From the NCBI GenBank assembly GCA_947492955.1, contig CANLOV010000009.1:62001-126000 (forward strand): a stretch of 64,000 bases of DNA, read 5' to 3'. Each line of letters starts with the position of its first letter. Within the stretch, counting starts at the first letter, position 1. Shown here one piece after another: positions 19,065 to 28,573 of the stretch. The position numbers and the translations under genes were made by a program. Under the pieces are notes generated by a model. The model saw only the letters and a program-made list of their open reading frames with translations, was not told the DNA's origin and searched no databases. The DNA comes from an uncultured Cellulophaga sp. (GTDB lineage: Bacteria > Bacteroidota > Bacteroidia > Flavobacteriales > Flavobacteriaceae).

Positions 19065-19106
19065 CAAAATTATGACAGTAATAGAATAAAGTGTTAGGTA
19101 ACACTT
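19065..19106 (-). promoter_or_regulatory. Promoter and operator-like palindrome of the isochorismatase/osmC/trx operon
   Basis: On the minus strand, TAATTTTG (19072-19065) fits the -7 consensus. Some 17 bases upstream of it, AAGTGTTAGGTAACACTT at 19089-19106 is a perfect 8-base inverted repeat around GG, placed over the expected -33 region. It looks like a regulator-binding site. The AraC gene that starts at 19953 is the nearest candidate, but AraC proteins more often bind direct repeats. Confidence 0.45.
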
Positions 19107-19122
19107 CCTTAAGAGTTAGCAA

Positions 19123-19953
19123 TTATTCCTTCTTTAAATTTTGTTTAAATTCAGAAGGAGAAATACCTTCATTTTTTTTAAAGAAACGACTAAAACTCTG
19201 AATATCATCGAAACCAATTTCATAAGCAATTTCTTTTATATGGAGCGATGAATAATGTAGAAGCCGTCTTGCTTCGAGCATTTTTCTATCCTGAATATAT
19301 TGTAATGGAGTTTTAAACCCAATTTTAGAAAATATATTAGATAATGTTTTGGGCGATTTAAATAACAAAGAAGCATACTCCTTAACAGTATGTTTTGTTT
19401 TAAAATGCTGCTCTACTAAAAAGTTAAATTCTCTAACAATATCAGAATCACCTTTTTCATTAGGATAATTTTCTTGCGATTTGTATACTCTAGCACATAA
19501 AATTAGATACCTTTTTAACATCATTTGAAGCATTTCTATTTGTAAACTATCATCAGATTCCATCTCTATAGTAAACATTTTCCATAGTGTTTCAAATTTT
19601 TCTAGCTCATTGTTTGGTATGTTAATAATAGGGAGCTGTGAAGCACCAAAAAATAAGATTCCTTTGCAGCTAACTTCTGTATCGTGATCTAGAATGCAAT
19701 AAAAGGGTCTGTTAAATTTTAAGAGTCTAGTTTTACCAATGTTAATAGCCTTTATTTTATGGAATTCAGTAAGGAAAACTATTTGGTTTCGGTAAAAAAA
19801 GTGTTGCTTACCATCTATGATAAGTTCATTAGAATCTTCTTCGAACCACAGAACTATTAAACTACTTTCGATAGTTTCGTTTAAGTGACTACACGTTTTT
19901 TTATCAATTATTTCTAATTGAAGATATTCGGATATGTTTCCTAGAAATTTCAT
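19123..19953 (-). CDS. AraC family transcriptional regulator
   Basis: A 276-residue regulator with an N-terminal beta-rich sensor domain (about residues 15-110) and a C-terminal AraC helix-turn-helix domain (about 175-275). The C-terminal domain shows VKEYASLLFKSPKTLSNIF, YIQDRKMLEARRLLHYSS and HIKEIAYEIGFDDIQSFSRF, ending SPSEFKQ. It is upstream of, and on the same strand as, the isochorismatase/osmC/trx group, so it is the obvious candidate for controlling it. The effector is unknown. It is only distantly similar to the AraC protein at 13046-13924. Confidence 0.92.
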   Translation of the reverse strand: MKFLGNISEYLQLEIIDKKTCSHLNETIESSLIVLWFEEDSNELIIDGKQHFFYRNQIVFLTEFHKIKAINIGKTRLLKFNRPFYCILDHDTEVSCKGILFFGASQLPIINIPNNELEKFETLWKMFTIEMESDDSLQIEMLQMMLKRYLILCARVYKSQENYPNEKGDSDIVREFNFLVEQHFKTKHTVKEYASLLFKSPKTLSNIFSKIGFKTPLQYIQDRKMLEARRLLHYSSLHIKEIAYEIGFDDIQSFSRFFKKNEGISPSEFKQNLKKE

Positions 19954-20069
19954 TTATATAATTTATGCATTTTAACTAAACTAGTTTGCTTTAGTTAAAG
20001 CATAGCTTTGGTCGATAAGAGGAGAGTAAACCTTACGAATATCTAGTTTCTTTGATTATAGTAAACATT

Positions 20070-20495
20070 TTAACTACTCAAAATTAAATTTGCCTCTTTC
20101 CACAATGCAAGTTTAGAAATTCCTGGTACGCAAGACACATCTGATGAATGGTATATAGTATTAAATAATTCTCTTTTTTCCTGATATGTTAAGGTGTTAT
20201 TTGCGTTTATATTGGTATATATCATACTCCATTTTCCAAACATTCTAAATAAATTTTCTTCGGTATTTAGTACAATAATTTTTTCGTGTCGCTTATCTTT
20301 TTGTATTTTTTTAAACAGAGATTTAACCTCTGTTTCATCACCTTCAATAAGCTGTATTATTTCCCCTTTGTGATGTAATAAACACCCTGTTATACTTTTT
20401 TCTCGATTAAATAGTCTTGCTTTTTGAAGCATATTATTTAAAGATTCTGAACTTAAATTGGTTGCAAGGACAGATTTATAGACTAAAGAAAACAT
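20070..20495 (-). CDS. Short BLUF-domain blue-light sensor
   Basis: A 141-residue protein made of a BLUF (flavin-based blue-light sensing) domain and a short C-terminal helix region. The flavin-switch residues are all present with the spacing known from AppA: Tyr6, Asn30 (24 later), Gln48 (42 later), Trp89 and Met91. Further motifs are SITGCLLHHKGEIIQLIEGD and DKRHEKIIVL. There is no output domain, so it probably acts by protein-protein contact. No partner is adjacent; the upstream AraC gene and downstream GH3 have no evident link. It is transcribed alone by appearance. Confidence 0.9.
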   Translation of the reverse strand: MFSLVYKSVLATNLSSESLNNMLQKARLFNREKSITGCLLHHKGEIIQLIEGDETEVKSLFKKIQKDKRHEKIIVLNTEENLFRMFGKWSMIYTNINANNTLTYQEKRELFNTIYHSSDVSCVPGISKLALWKEANLILSS

Positions 20496-20587
20496 AATTT
20501 ATTTTTTTACATTGTTTTTTAAATTTTTAAGATTAAGGGTATCTCTATAACGGAAGATAATATTTTATATTGTTAAAATTATAAGAA

Positions 20588-20634
20588 AAAACTTACTTAT
20601 TTGGTATTTTGAATATACCAGATGAGTAAGTTTT
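20588..20634 (-). terminator. Terminator after the GH3 gene
   Basis: Read on the minus strand, AACTTACT...TGGTAT pairs with ATACCA...AGTAAGTT (two C-A mismatches inside), followed by a T-run. It lies about 55 bases beyond the GH3 stop and closes the minus-strand polysaccharide locus. Confidence 0.7.
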
Positions 20635-20690
20635 CTTAATAAAAGAAAGTCTATACTTAATTATTTAGTATGCTATTATGGATTATAAAC

Positions 20691-22943
20691 TTACTTTTTT
20701 TTGAGGTAAAAAGAACTCTTTAGCCCTGAAGATGAGTTAGGTCCTACCCATAAATTAAAATCACCTTCTTCTGCGGTATTTACATTTTTATGATTTGTAA
20801 ATTTTAATTTTTCTGCTGATATTTTAAATGTAACTTCTTTAGTTTCTCCATTATTTAGATAGATATGTTCAAACCCTTTTAATTCTCTAATAGGGCGGGT
20901 AATACTACCTACAACATCTTGTGTGTAAAGCTGAACAATTTCTTTTCCAGGTCTTTTGCCTGTGTTGGTAATAGATATATTTACCATTAAGTTTTCCTTA
21001 AAATTAATGGTGTCTTTGGATATTTGTAAGTTACTATATTTAAAATCTGTATAGCCTAAGCCATAGCCAAAAGGGAATTGTGGTTTGTAACCAATATCTA
21101 AATAGTGAGAATCGTTTCCTAATGAGCTTTGCCATGCACCAACGGGAATGTCGTACATACTAACATAGTCTTCTTTATTTGCTGGTCTTCCTGTATTTTT
21201 ATGATTGTAAAAATAAGGTAGTTGTCCTGCAGCTTTTGGCCAAGATAGCGGTAATCTACCTTCGGGTTCTCTTAGCCCATAAATAATTTCTTGTAAAGCA
21301 GAACCACCCATTGTGCCAGGATGCCAAGACATTAAAATAGCATCTACGTCATTAATAATGTTCGAGATGGTAATAGGTCTACCTGCCATAATAACTAAAA
21401 CAATTGGTTTTCCTGTTTTAGCTAATTCTTTTATTAAACTTTCTTGTGCACCAGGTAAATCTATAGAAGCCCTACTATGCGCTTCTCCAGATAAAATAGC
21501 TTCCTCTCCTGCTATAAATACAATTACATCAGAATTTTTTACACTATTAATGGTTTTTTTAAATTCACTGGTAGATTGGTCTCTACTATGGGTTAGCGAA
21601 GGGATATACTTAAAATCAACATTTGCTTTTTTAAAAGCCTCTAAGGGAGTTACTGTATGTTCTTTTTCACCATCAAAAGTCCATGTGCCCATTTGATCTA
21701 ATGGAGCATTTGCTAAAGGACCTATAAGGGCTACTTTTGTGTTTTTAGATAAAGGAAGTAAATCTTTATTTTTTAATAGCACAGAACTTTTAATAGCAGC
21801 TTCTTTTGCTATGCTTAAATGTTCTTTTTTATAAAAGTTTGCTTCATTTTTTTTATCTCTATAAGGTGTTTTAAATAAGCCTAATTTTAATTTTACTCGT
21901 AAAATATTCTTTACAAATTCATTTAATTGTTGTTCAGATACTTTTCCTTCTTGTATTAATTTTTTTAAATGATTTTCATAAGTTTTACTCGTCATTTCCA
22001 TATCCATACCTGCATTGGCGGCTAATTCTCCCGCATGTTTTTCATCTTTAGCATAACCATGAGCAATCATTTCTATAACGGAATCCCAATCGCTTACCAC
22101 AAAACCATTAAATTTTAATTCATCTCTTAAAACGTCTTTTAATAAGAATTCATTTCCAGTTGCCGGAATTCCATTTATTTCATTAAAGGAAGTCATTACC
22201 GTGGCAACATCAATATCTAAAGCAGCTTTAAAAGGAGGTAAATATACATTACGTAATAAAGGTTCAGGAATTATAGTGGTATTGTAATCTCTACCACCTA
22301 TAACAGCTCCATAACCAATATAGTGTTTAGCACATGCAGCAATACTTGTAGGGTTGTTTAAAGAATCGCCCTGAAAACCTTTTATGTATGCTTTTCCTAA
22401 AACAGATGCTAAATAAGGGTCTTCTCCAGGGGATTCTGCTATTCTTCCCCAACGACTATCTCTTGCAATATCTAACATAGGAGCAAATGTCCAACGAATA
22501 CCTACTGAACTGGCTTCTATTGCAGCTACTCGTGAAGATGATTCCGCAATTTCGGTATCCCATGAAGAAGCTAAACCAATAGGAATAGGAAATATAGTTT
22601 TAAATCCATGCACCACATCTCGTGCAAAAATTAAAGGAATTTTATTAGGACTTTCTTCTACAGCTATTTTTTGAAGCTCATCAACAAATTCAACTTTCAT
22701 AACATTTAGTAATGCGCCAACTTTTCCTTGTCTTACATCTTCTTTTAACTCCTCTGATAAAGTTTTTGCTCTACTAGAGGTTCCTCGTAAATTAGTTTGT
22801 CCTATTTTGTCATCTATAGACATTGTAGATAATATACTATCAATAAATTGTTCTTGACTGTTATTACTAGTAGTAGACACATTAGTTTGAGAGCAACTAA
22901 TTAAAGTAATACCAATGATTATTATATAATATTTTTTAATCAT
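20691..22943 (-). CDS. Glycoside hydrolase family 3 beta-glucosidase-type lipoprotein
   Basis: A 750-residue lipoprotein (signal peptide ending LISC). It has a full GH3 architecture: N-terminal barrel (about 35-370), alpha/beta sandwich (about 385-600) and C-terminal fibronectin-III-like domain (about 645-745). The nucleophile Asp is in GFVVSDWDSV near residue 284. The general acid segment ILSGEAHSRASIDLPG is intact, and YPTSIAACAKHYIGYG-type substrate loops are present. Relatives cleave terminal beta-linked glucose or xylose from oligosaccharides, here probably in the periplasm or at the outer membrane. It ends the locus and follows the esterase after 18 bases. Which linkage it prefers cannot be told. 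Confidence 0.93.
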   Translation of the reverse strand: MIKKYYIIIIGITLISCSQTNVSTTSNNSQEQFIDSILSTMSIDDKIGQTNLRGTSSRAKTLSEELKEDVRQGKVGALLNVMKVEFVDELQKIAVEESPNKIPLIFARDVVHGFKTIFPIPIGLASSWDTEIAESSSRVAAIEASSVGIRWTFAPMLDIARDSRWGRIAESPGEDPYLASVLGKAYIKGFQGDSLNNPTSIAACAKHYIGYGAVIGGRDYNTTIIPEPLLRNVYLPPFKAALDIDVATVMTSFNEINGIPATGNEFLLKDVLRDELKFNGFVVSDWDSVIEMIAHGYAKDEKHAGELAANAGMDMEMTSKTYENHLKKLIQEGKVSEQQLNEFVKNILRVKLKLGLFKTPYRDKKNEANFYKKEHLSIAKEAAIKSSVLLKNKDLLPLSKNTKVALIGPLANAPLDQMGTWTFDGEKEHTVTPLEAFKKANVDFKYIPSLTHSRDQSTSEFKKTINSVKNSDVIVFIAGEEAILSGEAHSRASIDLPGAQESLIKELAKTGKPIVLVIMAGRPITISNIINDVDAILMSWHPGTMGGSALQEIIYGLREPEGRLPLSWPKAAGQLPYFYNHKNTGRPANKEDYVSMYDIPVGAWQSSLGNDSHYLDIGYKPQFPFGYGLGYTDFKYSNLQISKDTINFKENLMVNISITNTGKRPGKEIVQLYTQDVVGSITRPIRELKGFEHIYLNNGETKEVTFKISAEKLKFTNHKNVNTAEEGDFNLWVGPNSSSGLKSSFYLKKK

Positions 22944-22961
22944 AATTTTTTTGAGATGAGG

Positions 22962-23810
22962 TTATTTTCTTTTTTTTGAAAAAAGCCAGGGGATTAATTC
23001 TTCTTCATTAAAAGCTTTTTTAAAAGCAGTCCCATGATCTGTGTTTTTATACTCTGTGTATTTTACATCTGCATTGTTCTTAGACAATAATTTAAACATG
23101 GTTCTTGAGCCTTCAACAGGATTCCATTTGTCTATTTCTCCATGAAATATCCAGAAGGGAATATGTTTTATTTTTTCAATTTGACTTGGGTCAGAGTAAC
23201 CCGCCATAGGAACAGCAGCAGCAAATAAATAAGGTTTTCTTGCTGTAAACTCCCAAGTTCCAAAGCCACCCATTGATAGCCCAATAATATAGACTCTATT
23301 TTTATCTATATTTTTTTTCTTTATGAGTTCTTCTATTAATTCTAAAGTAGCCTCTCCGGATGCTGAAGGGTAATAATTCATAGTATAAGAACCATCTTTG
23401 CCTAAACCTTTAAATGGTGTTTTAGGAGAATTGCCTACCCATTTTGCCCATTCTTCATTTTCGGTTTTATCTGAGCACTGAGGCACTAAAATGTGACAAG
23501 GATATTTTGTCTGCATTTCGTCTTTTAGTAATGAATTTTTATTTATAATAATTCCTGCTTCATGGTATGTTTTGGCATCATTATCTGTTCCTCTGTCTCC
23601 TCTACCATGTAAGAAAACAATCAAAGGAATCTTTTCATTTTTTTTATTCTTAGCACTAAATAATCTATAGGGTATCTCTAATCCGTTTGTGGCAGAATAG
23701 GTGTGTTTTACCATTAAAGAATCAATAGCTAACGTATTTATTTCTTGTGCATAAGTATATAAATTTCCAAAGGAGATAATAATAAGATGAATGAATAATT
23801 TAAGTTTCAT
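22962..23810 (-). CDS. Secreted alpha/beta-hydrolase (COG4099-like esterase/peptidase)
   Basis: A 282-residue protein with a signal peptide (cleaved near YAQ, residue 21) and an alpha/beta-hydrolase fold. The oxyanion region is PLIVFLHGRGDRG. The nucleophile Ser is in YIIGLSMGGFGTWE (key part GLSMGG), the acid in FWIFHGEIDKW and the His in NTDHGTAFKKAF. Such proteins in polysaccharide loci often act as carbohydrate esterases, but relatives are also annotated as predicted peptidases, so the substrate is open. It is 18 bases upstream of the GH3 gene and in the same orientation, suggesting combined deacylation and deglycosylation. Confidence 0.85.
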   Translation of the reverse strand: MKLKLFIHLIIISFGNLYTYAQEINTLAIDSLMVKHTYSATNGLEIPYRLFSAKNKKNEKIPLIVFLHGRGDRGTDNDAKTYHEAGIIINKNSLLKDEMQTKYPCHILVPQCSDKTENEEWAKWVGNSPKTPFKGLGKDGSYTMNYYPSASGEATLELIEELIKKKNIDKNRVYIIGLSMGGFGTWEFTARKPYLFAAAVPMAGYSDPSQIEKIKHIPFWIFHGEIDKWNPVEGSRTMFKLLSKNNADVKYTEYKNTDHGTAFKKAFNEEELIPWLFSKKRK

Positions 23811-23977
23811 AGTTATTTTAATACATTGAAATATTCTATATACAATCTAGAGATAGTTAAATAGAAAAAATAAAAGATTCCTTTACTGTTAAGACCTATA
23901 AAAAAGAAAAACGGGTAGTGTTAATACGTTTATAATATTAGTGTATGTATAGCATATAGGTTAGCAAGCAAAGGGTG

Positions 23978-25234
23978 TTATTTTGAAAGTAAAGAATCTG
24001 CATAAACTGCAATAAAATGAGTCCTTACTTTTACTGATTCTAATGAGTCTTCTGAGCTTTGTATTTTCATTGTTTTAGAAGAGACTAATGGCATATGGCA
24101 TTCAATACAGTTATTGTTAACAGTATTAGTTACTTCTTTTTCTGCAGTACAAATATTTTTGTGGTTTTCATTAGAATTATGGCAGCTTAAGCATTTTTTA
24201 TTAAATGAGGTATAATTGTTTCTTTGGTTTTTATGGGGGTTATGGCATGTGGTACAATCCATAGTAGTACTTTTTTTAAAGCATTTGCTGGCAGAAAGTA
24301 ATCCATATTGATTGCCATGTACATCTAATTTTTTGATATCTTCTTTAGTGTAATCTGGTGTAGAAAATAAGTTTAAAGTATCGCCAATTATAAAAGAAAA
24401 TGGCGATTTATTTCCTTTTTTTCTTAATCCAGAATGGCATAATGCACAGGCATCTAATTTTTGTTGTTTAGACAAATTGCGATACTTTATCGCGAATTTT
24501 CCAATTGTGTCTTCTGGGTTTTTTTTATGGAAATTTACATGTTTAAGAGAAGGTCCGTGGCAACGTTCACAATCTATTCCGTATATTATTTTGGATTTGT
24601 AATACACATTTTTTTTTCCAAAACTAGTGCTGTTTTTTGCGTGTGTAACATGGCATTCTAAACATCTTTGTTGAACAGGCCTATTAGATGCTAACCTGTT
24701 TGGAGGATAACCAGGACTGTTAATCCAGCTTTTAGTTGGAGCAAAATAAGAAACCTGAATTTGATATAGCGAGCTATCTTGCCATTTTAAATACGATTGT
24801 CCTTTGGTTCCAGAACCGATAATGGCATCGAATCGAGAAGAATTTATCAGAGAATCATTAGACTTTATAAAAACATCTTGGTAAAGAGAATCATTTCTAA
24901 GATTCATTTTAAATGCAATAGCATCGTTTAAATGGAATGTATTCTCTCCTTTTTTAAAATTACCTTTAACATTCTCTAGATTAGCCTCAGCAGATGATTT
25001 ATAATGTGCAGTTTTAATATGTGAATTATAAATATCTAAATGACATTCTGCACAAACTTTAGATCCGGAAAAACCACTTCCATTATTGTGTATTGTTATG
25101 GGTTTTATAGGGATGTAATCACTTTTAATAATAGAATTTGAAAAAAAGATAAATATAAATAAGCATGCAATGAGCAAAATAATTAAAGCACCTAAGTTTT
25201 TTTTATCTTTTAATTTTTGAACCTTTTTTTTCAT
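23978..25234 (-). CDS. Membrane-anchored multihaem cytochrome c (seven CXXCH motifs)
   Basis: A 418-residue protein with one N-terminal membrane helix (about residues 14-33) and then seven CXXCH haem-binding motifs: CAECH, CLECH, CERCH, CALCH, CTTCH, CLSCH and CIECH. Extra His residues in several contexts (CHVTH, CHNPH) could be distal ligands. The N-terminal motif context GSKVCAECHLDIYNSHIKTAH resembles the cytochrome c-554/tetrahaem-like families. It would lie in the periplasm, anchored to the inner membrane or as a signal-anchored protein. Its start directly abuts the stop of the ASPIC/UnbV gene, so the two are almost certainly co-translated. A cytochrome inside a polysaccharide locus is unusual. 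Electron transfer to or from an oxidative sugar or surface reaction is a guess. Confidence 0.9.
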   Translation of the reverse strand: MKKKVQKLKDKKNLGALIILLIACLFIFIFFSNSIIKSDYIPIKPITIHNNGSGFSGSKVCAECHLDIYNSHIKTAHYKSSAEANLENVKGNFKKGENTFHLNDAIAFKMNLRNDSLYQDVFIKSNDSLINSSRFDAIIGSGTKGQSYLKWQDSSLYQIQVSYFAPTKSWINSPGYPPNRLASNRPVQQRCLECHVTHAKNSTSFGKKNVYYKSKIIYGIDCERCHGPSLKHVNFHKKNPEDTIGKFAIKYRNLSKQQKLDACALCHSGLRKKGNKSPFSFIIGDTLNLFSTPDYTKEDIKKLDVHGNQYGLLSASKCFKKSTTMDCTTCHNPHKNQRNNYTSFNKKCLSCHNSNENHKNICTAEKEVTNTVNNNCIECHMPLVSSKTMKIQSSEDSLESVKVRTHFIAVYADSLLSK

Positions 25235-28200
25235 TTATAAAGATGAATTTATCTTAATAAATTGTGGGTAATCATTATTTTTAGTAGCAATAATATGTTC
25301 TTGCTCATTTATACGAATTGATGCTACATCTTTTACATCTCCTCTAATATATAAGTTACATTCTTTATTGGAAATTGGTGTAAAATTACCTTTACCATCA
25401 CCTTTTAGAAAATTACCTATACTAGAATCATTTCTGGGTGTTTCTATTTCCGAAGCATATAAATTTCCAGCGATTAAAATATCTTTAAATCCATCATTAT
25501 CTATATCACTTGCAATTATTTTATTTACTGATGATAATTGAGCTTTATTAGGGAGTTTACTTATTTTAAATTTATTATTGCCTAAGTTCTCTATATAACT
25601 ACTAGCAAAGGTTTGTGCTTTATAATGTATTTCGGCATTTTTTAATTCTTCTTTTCCATATACTTCGGTTACATCTGCTATGGCAAAAGAGTTATAATTT
25701 TCAAACTTTTTACTTAAAGATGGTATTTGTTCAGATGAGCAAGATTTACCACGTACGGGGAATAATTTTCCAAAATTATAGTAGCTTAGTACAATGTCTT
25801 TTCTATTATTTTTATCAAAATCATCGGCATATACTTCAAAAGGTTCTTCTGAAGTGGCTTTGTATTTATAATTTAAACCAAGGTTACCTATAATATAATC
25901 TATATCTCCATCATTATCAAAATCATCTTGAGTAATACTCGACCACCATCCATTGGTGTTTTCTAAACCAATATTTTTGGTTACGTTTTTAAATTTTCCA
26001 GCTGTATTGCTGTAAAATAAGATAGGAGTCCATTCACCAACAATTATTAAATCTAAGGTTCCATTTTTATCAAAATCTGTCCAGGTGGCATCCGTAATCA
26101 TACCTAACTTTTCAAAACCTGTTGTTACTTCTGATGTAACATCTTTAAAAATACCATTAGTATTATTTAAGATATAGCTTTTTGTAGGCCATGGGTATTT
26201 ACCAGCAATTAATCTGCCGCCAACAAATAAATCTAAATCACCATCATTATCATAATCGCCTGCTTTAACTCTAGAGCCACTAGTTGTAATTTTTGGTAAG
26301 TTATTTACTCCTTTTGTAAATTTACCATTACCATTATTTATATAAAGACGATCTTGAAAATAGAAGGTGTTTTTTTGTTTTTCATTTCCTCCACTAACAA
26401 CATATAAATCTAAATCGCCATCACTATCAGCATCAAAAAATAAAGCACTCATGTCTTCTTTATCTTTATCAACTTCCCAAACAGTCTCATTTGATTTTTT
26501 AAATTTCCCTATTGAATTTTGTATGTATAATGCTCCGGCTTGTTTAGATGCACCACCTATATAAAAATCGTCTAAGCCATCGCCATTTACATCTGCAACT
26601 GCTATTCCAGAACCAAGCATAGATGTTTTGTGAGGCAGCAAAGGTTCATGAAAATAATCGTCATAATCATTTTCTGTATGCTTAAAGCCTACTTCTAAAG
26701 AGTCTGCAGGTATTGTTTTAAAAAGAGGAAATTTGTTAGGTTGTTTATTACTTACTTTAGTTGCTGATGAAAATTCTACTGTTATATTTTGGTTAGCTTT
26801 TATGTTTTTTAGTGTAGATTCATTACCATTTGGCCAAATAACTTTTAATAACGATATATCTGTAGCTTTTTCTATACCAAAGTGTAATGTTGGGGCAACT
26901 GATGACTGAAAACCTCTTGTTAGGGTAAGTTCATTATATTGTTCTATATTATTAGCAGTAAGGTAAACTTTTGCTCCAAGACCATTTTTGTTATTGCTGG
27001 GACCTTTTAGTGTTACTTGTAAATAATTATTATTATCTAAATTATTGTTTTTATAAACAGATGCTTCTTGGTCAATATTATTTATAACATAATCTAAGTC
27101 TCCATCATTATCTAAATCGGCATAAACGGCGCCATTAGAGAAAGTTTTTTCTTCCCATCCCCATTCTGTAACCATATTTTTAAACGTATAATCTTTGGTG
27201 TTTTTATAAATATAATTTGATACTTTTTCTGATGGTATCTGTTGTATCTCTTCCGCAGATAGTTTTACACCTCCAAAATGATTTCTAGATTTTAGTTTAT
27301 TAAAGTAATCTCTATTGTTAATATCTCTCCTTGTACCATTAGATATGGTTAAATCTTTCCAACCATCATTATCTAAATCGGCAAAGAGGATAGACCAACT
27401 CCAATCTGTAGTAGAAATACCTGCTAGTCTTGATACTTCGCTAAAAACAGGATTTCCATTAGCATCATTGCCTCTGTTGAGTTGAAGGCAGTTTTGCATA
27501 TATTGGTGGTTTAAGCCCGCTTTTACCATTTTTGTAAATCCAATAGGATTCATACTAGCCATATTTGCTTTTGATCTTCTATTGTCTTCAGGTGTCATAT
27601 CTACCTGAGCAATATCTAAAAGTTTATCATTATTATAATCGGCAATATCTGCTCCCATACCATATTGAGCAGTGTGGTTAACGGCTTCTTTTGCAATTTC
27701 AGTAAACGTTCCGTTTTTATTATTTATATATAAATAATCAGCAGAATCAAAATCATTAGAAACATAAATATCTTTCCAACCATCCTCATTAAAATCCCCA
27801 GAAGTAGCACTTAATGATAAGCCAAAATTTAAAATACCAGCCTGTATGGTAACATCGGTAAAGGTGCCATCTCCATTATTTCTATATAAAATATCTGATT
27901 CTTCTATTTTTGGATTTTTAGATTTATAGTAATATAATTCTACAGGACTTTTAAAAGGGGTAGGAGGGTAATTAGCTAAATATAAATCTAAATCGCCATC
28001 ATTATCATAATCAAAAAAAGTACTTTGTGTAGTATGTCCATTATTATCTATGCCATAATCTTTAGCATTTTCTGTAAACGTATTATCTCCATTATTTATA
28101 TATAGTAGATTGTTTCTGTTATTCCCTTTTCCGGAAACACTTACATAAATATCTAAATAGTTATCGTTATTAATATCTACCATAGTAGTACCTGTAACCC

Positions 28201-28525
28201 ATCTATCATCCCCAGCTATGTTTGCTTTATCTGTAATATCTTCAAACTTAAAATTACCTTTATTTAGGTATAGGGTATTAGATTTCATATTAGCAGTAAA
28301 GAATAAATCTACTAAGCCATCATTGTTAATGTCACCGGCAGAAATGCCTCCTCCCATATACATGTATGGGTAATTAAAGTAGTTAAGGGAATCTGTTTCT
28401 TTAATATCATTAGAAAAAGTAATACCAGTTTCATTTGCTGGTAGTATACTAAATTGCTTCTTATCTTGTTTTTTGCAGGATAGTAATAAGAGTAAGCTAA
28501 AGCTAATGAGGTAAATAATCTTCAT
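25235..28525 (-). CDS. FG-GAP/VCBS repeat lipoprotein with ASPIC/UnbV domain
   Basis: A 1,096-residue lipoprotein with signal peptide MKIIYLISFSLLLLLSC. The frame extends 14 codons further, but that extension has no signal features, so the ATG at 28525 is chosen. It is built of many Asp-rich calcium-loop repeats of the type DINNDGLVDLFF and DYDNDGDLDLYL, forming two beta-propeller-like halves. An ASPIC/UnbV domain (about residues 497-580, with TRGFQSSVAPTLHFG and VIWPNG) lies between them. The family's function is unknown; it recurs next to SusC/SusD genes in Bacteroidota. A hairpin terminator separates it from susD, while the cytochrome gene abuts its 3' end. A homologue of the same layout is at 50930-54352 in the second locus. 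Confidence 0.92.
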   Translation of the reverse strand: MKIIYLISFSLLLLLSCKKQDKKQFSILPANETGITFSNDIKETDSLNYFNYPYMYMGGGISAGDINNDGLVDLFFTANMKSNTLYLNKGNFKFEDITDKANIAGDDRWVTGTTMVDINNDNYLDIYVSVSGKGNNRNNLLYINNGDNTFTENAKDYGIDNNGHTTQSTFFDYDNDGDLDLYLANYPPTPFKSPVELYYYKSKNPKIEESDILYRNNGDGTFTDVTIQAGILNFGLSLSATSGDFNEDGWKDIYVSNDFDSADYLYINNKNGTFTEIAKEAVNHTAQYGMGADIADYNNDKLLDIAQVDMTPEDNRRSKANMASMNPIGFTKMVKAGLNHQYMQNCLQLNRGNDANGNPVFSEVSRLAGISTTDWSWSILFADLDNDGWKDLTISNGTRRDINNRDYFNKLKSRNHFGGVKLSAEEIQQIPSEKVSNYIYKNTKDYTFKNMVTEWGWEEKTFSNGAVYADLDNDGDLDYVINNIDQEASVYKNNNLDNNNYLQVTLKGPSNNKNGLGAKVYLTANNIEQYNELTLTRGFQSSVAPTLHFGIEKATDISLLKVIWPNGNESTLKNIKANQNITVEFSSATKVSNKQPNKFPLFKTIPADSLEVGFKHTENDYDDYFHEPLLPHKTSMLGSGIAVADVNGDGLDDFYIGGASKQAGALYIQNSIGKFKKSNETVWEVDKDKEDMSALFFDADSDGDLDLYVVSGGNEKQKNTFYFQDRLYINNGNGKFTKGVNNLPKITTSGSRVKAGDYDNDGDLDLFVGGRLIAGKYPWPTKSYILNNTNGIFKDVTSEVTTGFEKLGMITDATWTDFDKNGTLDLIIVGEWTPILFYSNTAGKFKNVTKNIGLENTNGWWSSITQDDFDNDGDIDYIIGNLGLNYKYKATSEEPFEVYADDFDKNNRKDIVLSYYNFGKLFPVRGKSCSSEQIPSLSKKFENYNSFAIADVTEVYGKEELKNAEIHYKAQTFASSYIENLGNNKFKISKLPNKAQLSSVNKIIASDIDNDGFKDILIAGNLYASEIETPRNDSSIGNFLKGDGKGNFTPISNKECNLYIRGDVKDVASIRINEQEHIIATKNNDYPQFIKINSSL

Positions 28526-28540
28526 TATAATAAATTTAAG

Positions 28541-28573
28541 AAAAAAGAGGCTTTGAATTGTATCCAAAGCCTC
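28541..28573 (-). terminator. Hairpin terminator/attenuator between susD and the ASPIC/UnbV gene
   Basis: On the minus strand, GAGGCTTTG (28573-28565) and CAAAGCCTC (28555-28547) form a perfect 9-base stem with a 9-base loop, followed by six T residues. It is located 30 bases after the susD stop and 16 before the next start, so it would reduce rather than abolish read-through into the downstream genes. Confidence 0.85.

Noticed and set aside
20496-20690. Possible small RNA between BLUF and GH3
   Set aside because: The only structured part is well explained as the GH3 terminator, and no separate promoter is visible.
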